From the NCBI GenBank assembly GCA_964643965.1, contig CAZXVH010000177.1, positions 1-5,968 of the forward strand: a stretch of DNA of 5,968 nucleotides. Direction: 5' to 3'. Positions within the stretch are counted from its first letter, which is position 1; each line of letters opens with the position of its first letter. Under the pieces are notes generated by a model. It ran no database searches. It was not told where the DNA came from and worked only from the letters and a program-made list of their open reading frames with translations. Shown here in pieces: positions 4,908 to 5,968 of this stretch. The position numbers were made by a program, and so were the translations under genes. Source of the stretch: GCA-2746795 sp964643965 (GTDB lineage: Bacteria > Chloroflexota > Anaerolineae > Promineifilales > Promineifilaceae).

Positions 4908-5968
4908 TTATGTATCCGTTTTCGGGAGTACATTCATCTGGATCAAGTTCGCCGGATAGACGACCAACCCTTCTTTCGTCACCATGATGTCGTCCAGTAA
5001 CCCGGCCTCACGCAGCGCCTCAATGGTTTGCTGGGCAAGACTGGGTTGCCCTTGAGCCGAATCATCCTTGCGCCCAGCCAACCACACGGCCGTATCCATC
5101 CCACCATCTTCCTTCCCATACACACTGGCCAACGCTCCCAACAAAATCACCTTACGCCGTTCTGGGGGAAAGTGCGCCAGATAATCCTCTGCCGCATATT
5201 TAGCACGCTCCAGCACGTTGGCGTGCTGCCCTTTCCCCATGCGCAAAGCAGCCGTATACGCCTTATTCATTCCAGCCCCCAACTTTACTGTCTCTGGGTC
5301 AGCCGCATCCAACAGTTCCTGCGGCGGCCGTGCCTGGGCCGCCAGTTCGTCCCGTTTTTCTTGCATTGTCTGAATGTGAGTCTTCACACCCACTTCCAAC
5401 CGGTCTAACCAGTGGGTATCATGTCCAGTCATACCACTGGCACGGGGTAGGGGAGGGCGGTTTTCCTTATCCGACCAATCCACACTCAGTCGCTGATGCA
5501 ACAACGCCGGAATGGGCATTTTGCTTTCCAGAATCTCCCGCGAGTTTGCATAGTTCCACAGAACCACCTGGCTCAAGTCCGCACCCGTTTTCACGGCGCT
5601 GTCAATAATGTCTTCCAATGGGGCGGGGGGATTGTCTGGCAAACGGCCGTACAACGCCTTGTTCAACATCAACGAATTACAATACATCCCCAACGCCCCC
5701 TGGTTGGCAATGGCTTGAGCAACGGCCGTTTCCATCACCTCAACGCTATATGCTCCACCTTCGCCCAAACCATCAGAAGTTTCCGGATCAACCAGACCCA
5801 GATAATCCGTGTCGGTAAAATCCACTCTGGGCGGTAGATTGCGGCTGTCGGCTGATGGAAACGTTTTGGCGTCTCCATCAGCTTGCGTCCACGACAGCGG
5901 CTGCGAATCAGCGGTTGGTTTCAAAACCACATACTCACCTACCTGATTCGGACTGCGCCAGGCCAGCA
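4908..5968 (-). CDS. C-terminal part of a large unrecognised protein; possible RdRp-like (QDE-1/YonO type) C-terminus
   Basis: The reading frame stays open to the right edge, so the gene is 5'-truncated by the window; 352 residues are visible and the GTG at 5930 is probably internal (upstream codons read LAWRSPNQVGEY). The stop is TAA at 4908-4910. Visible segments in order: an acidic loop (VDFTDTDYLGLVDPETSD); a helical part NQGALGMYCNSLMLNKALYG followed by LEDIIDSAVKTGADL; then WNYANSREILESKMPIP, WSDKENRPPLPR, a charged helix around MQEKRDELAAQ, and a helical end FPPERRKVILLGALASVYG. The spacing of GxxxN then D-AVK-G recalls the region after the catalytic DxDGD loop in QDE-1/YonO-type RNA-dependent RNA polymerases, but the catalytic loop is not in the window. 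No signal peptide or membrane helix is seen. It is convergent with the polymerase gene. The coding call is firm; the family is tentative. Confidence 0.85.
   Translation of the reverse strand, partial: LAWRSPNQVGEYVVLKPTADSQPLSWTQADGDAKTFPSADSRNLPPRVDFTDTDYLGLVDPETSDGLGEGGAYSVEVMETAVAQAIANQGALGMYCNSLMLNKALYGRLPDNPPAPLEDIIDSAVKTGADLSQVVLWNYANSREILESKMPIPALLHQRLSVDWSDKENRPPLPRASGMTGHDTHWLDRLEVGVKTHIQTMQEKRDELAAQARPPQELLDAADPETVKLGAGMNKAYTAALRMGKGQHANVLERAKYAAEDYLAHFPPERRKVILLGALASVYGKEDGGMDTAVWLAGRKDDSAQGQPSLAQQTIEALREAGLLDDIMVTKEGLVVYPANLIQMNVLPKTDT

Larger units (their letters stand above)
854..5729. repeat. Dispersed highly iterated palindrome ACGGCCGT (12 exact copies)
   Basis: Exact copies start at 854, 1327, 1998, 2909, 3222, 3456, 3830, 4202, 4775, 5086, 5643 and 5722. 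Near copies ACGGCCG[C/G] start at 515, 730 and 2446. Chance expectation for one octamer in 6 kb is about 0.1. Eleven exact copies lie in coding sequence, read mostly as Thr-Ala-Val or Gly-Arg, and one lies in a CRISPR spacer. The pattern resembles the HIP1 octamer (GCGATCGC) of cyanobacteria; its function is unknown. Confidence 0.85.

Noticed and set aside
5028..5837. Several plus-strand frames opposite the right-hand gene
   Set aside because: They are antisense shadows of the long minus-strand coding region and have unlikely compositions rich in His, Pro and Ser.

Overview
The window looks like bacterial metagenome-assembled DNA with mildly GC-rich, compact coding. Several hints point to Chloroflexota, possibly an Anaerolineae/Ardenticatenia relative: the style of the proteins, a Gram-positive-type LexA operator, and a lineage-like excess of the palindrome ACGGCCGT (12 exact copies in 6 kb). 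The assignment is an inference; no rRNA, tRNA or universal marker gene is present.

Layout. Positions 1-921 hold a CRISPR array: 12 identical 37-bp repeats, a degenerate copy at the left edge, and spacers of 32-37 bp. No cas gene is in view. Positions 922-1208 are a gene-poor spacer region. A promoter region with a near-perfect GAAC-N4-GTTC operator (1209-1224) then precedes a four-gene plus-strand cluster. The genes are a small ribbon-helix-helix plus LuxR-HTH regulator (1249-1638), a RecA/RadA-like protein without a visible P-loop (1744-2304), an 81-residue helical protein (2314-2559), and a divergent family B DNA polymerase (2552-4867). The polymerase is interrupted by a 100-N assembly gap. 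A convergent minus-strand gene (4908 to beyond the right edge) encodes the C-terminal part of a large protein. It is not firmly recognised, but part of it resembles the region after the catalytic loop in QDE-1/YonO-type RNA-dependent RNA polymerases.

How the parts may work together. The last three genes of the cluster are tightly packed (9-nt gap, then an 8-nt overlap) and probably translated together. The polymerase keeps the motif A aspartate, but motif C is reduced to a single Asp (VDGLW) and the exonuclease motifs are eroded, as in archaeal PolB2/Dpo2 enzymes that act in lesion bypass. An SOS-type operator at the head of the cluster suggests a DNA-damage-inducible translesion module: an accessory RecA-fold protein, a small helical partner and a non-proofreading polymerase, with a dedicated regulator. 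This is the most interesting candidate system in the window. It sits directly downstream of the CRISPR array, but nothing shows a functional link between the two.
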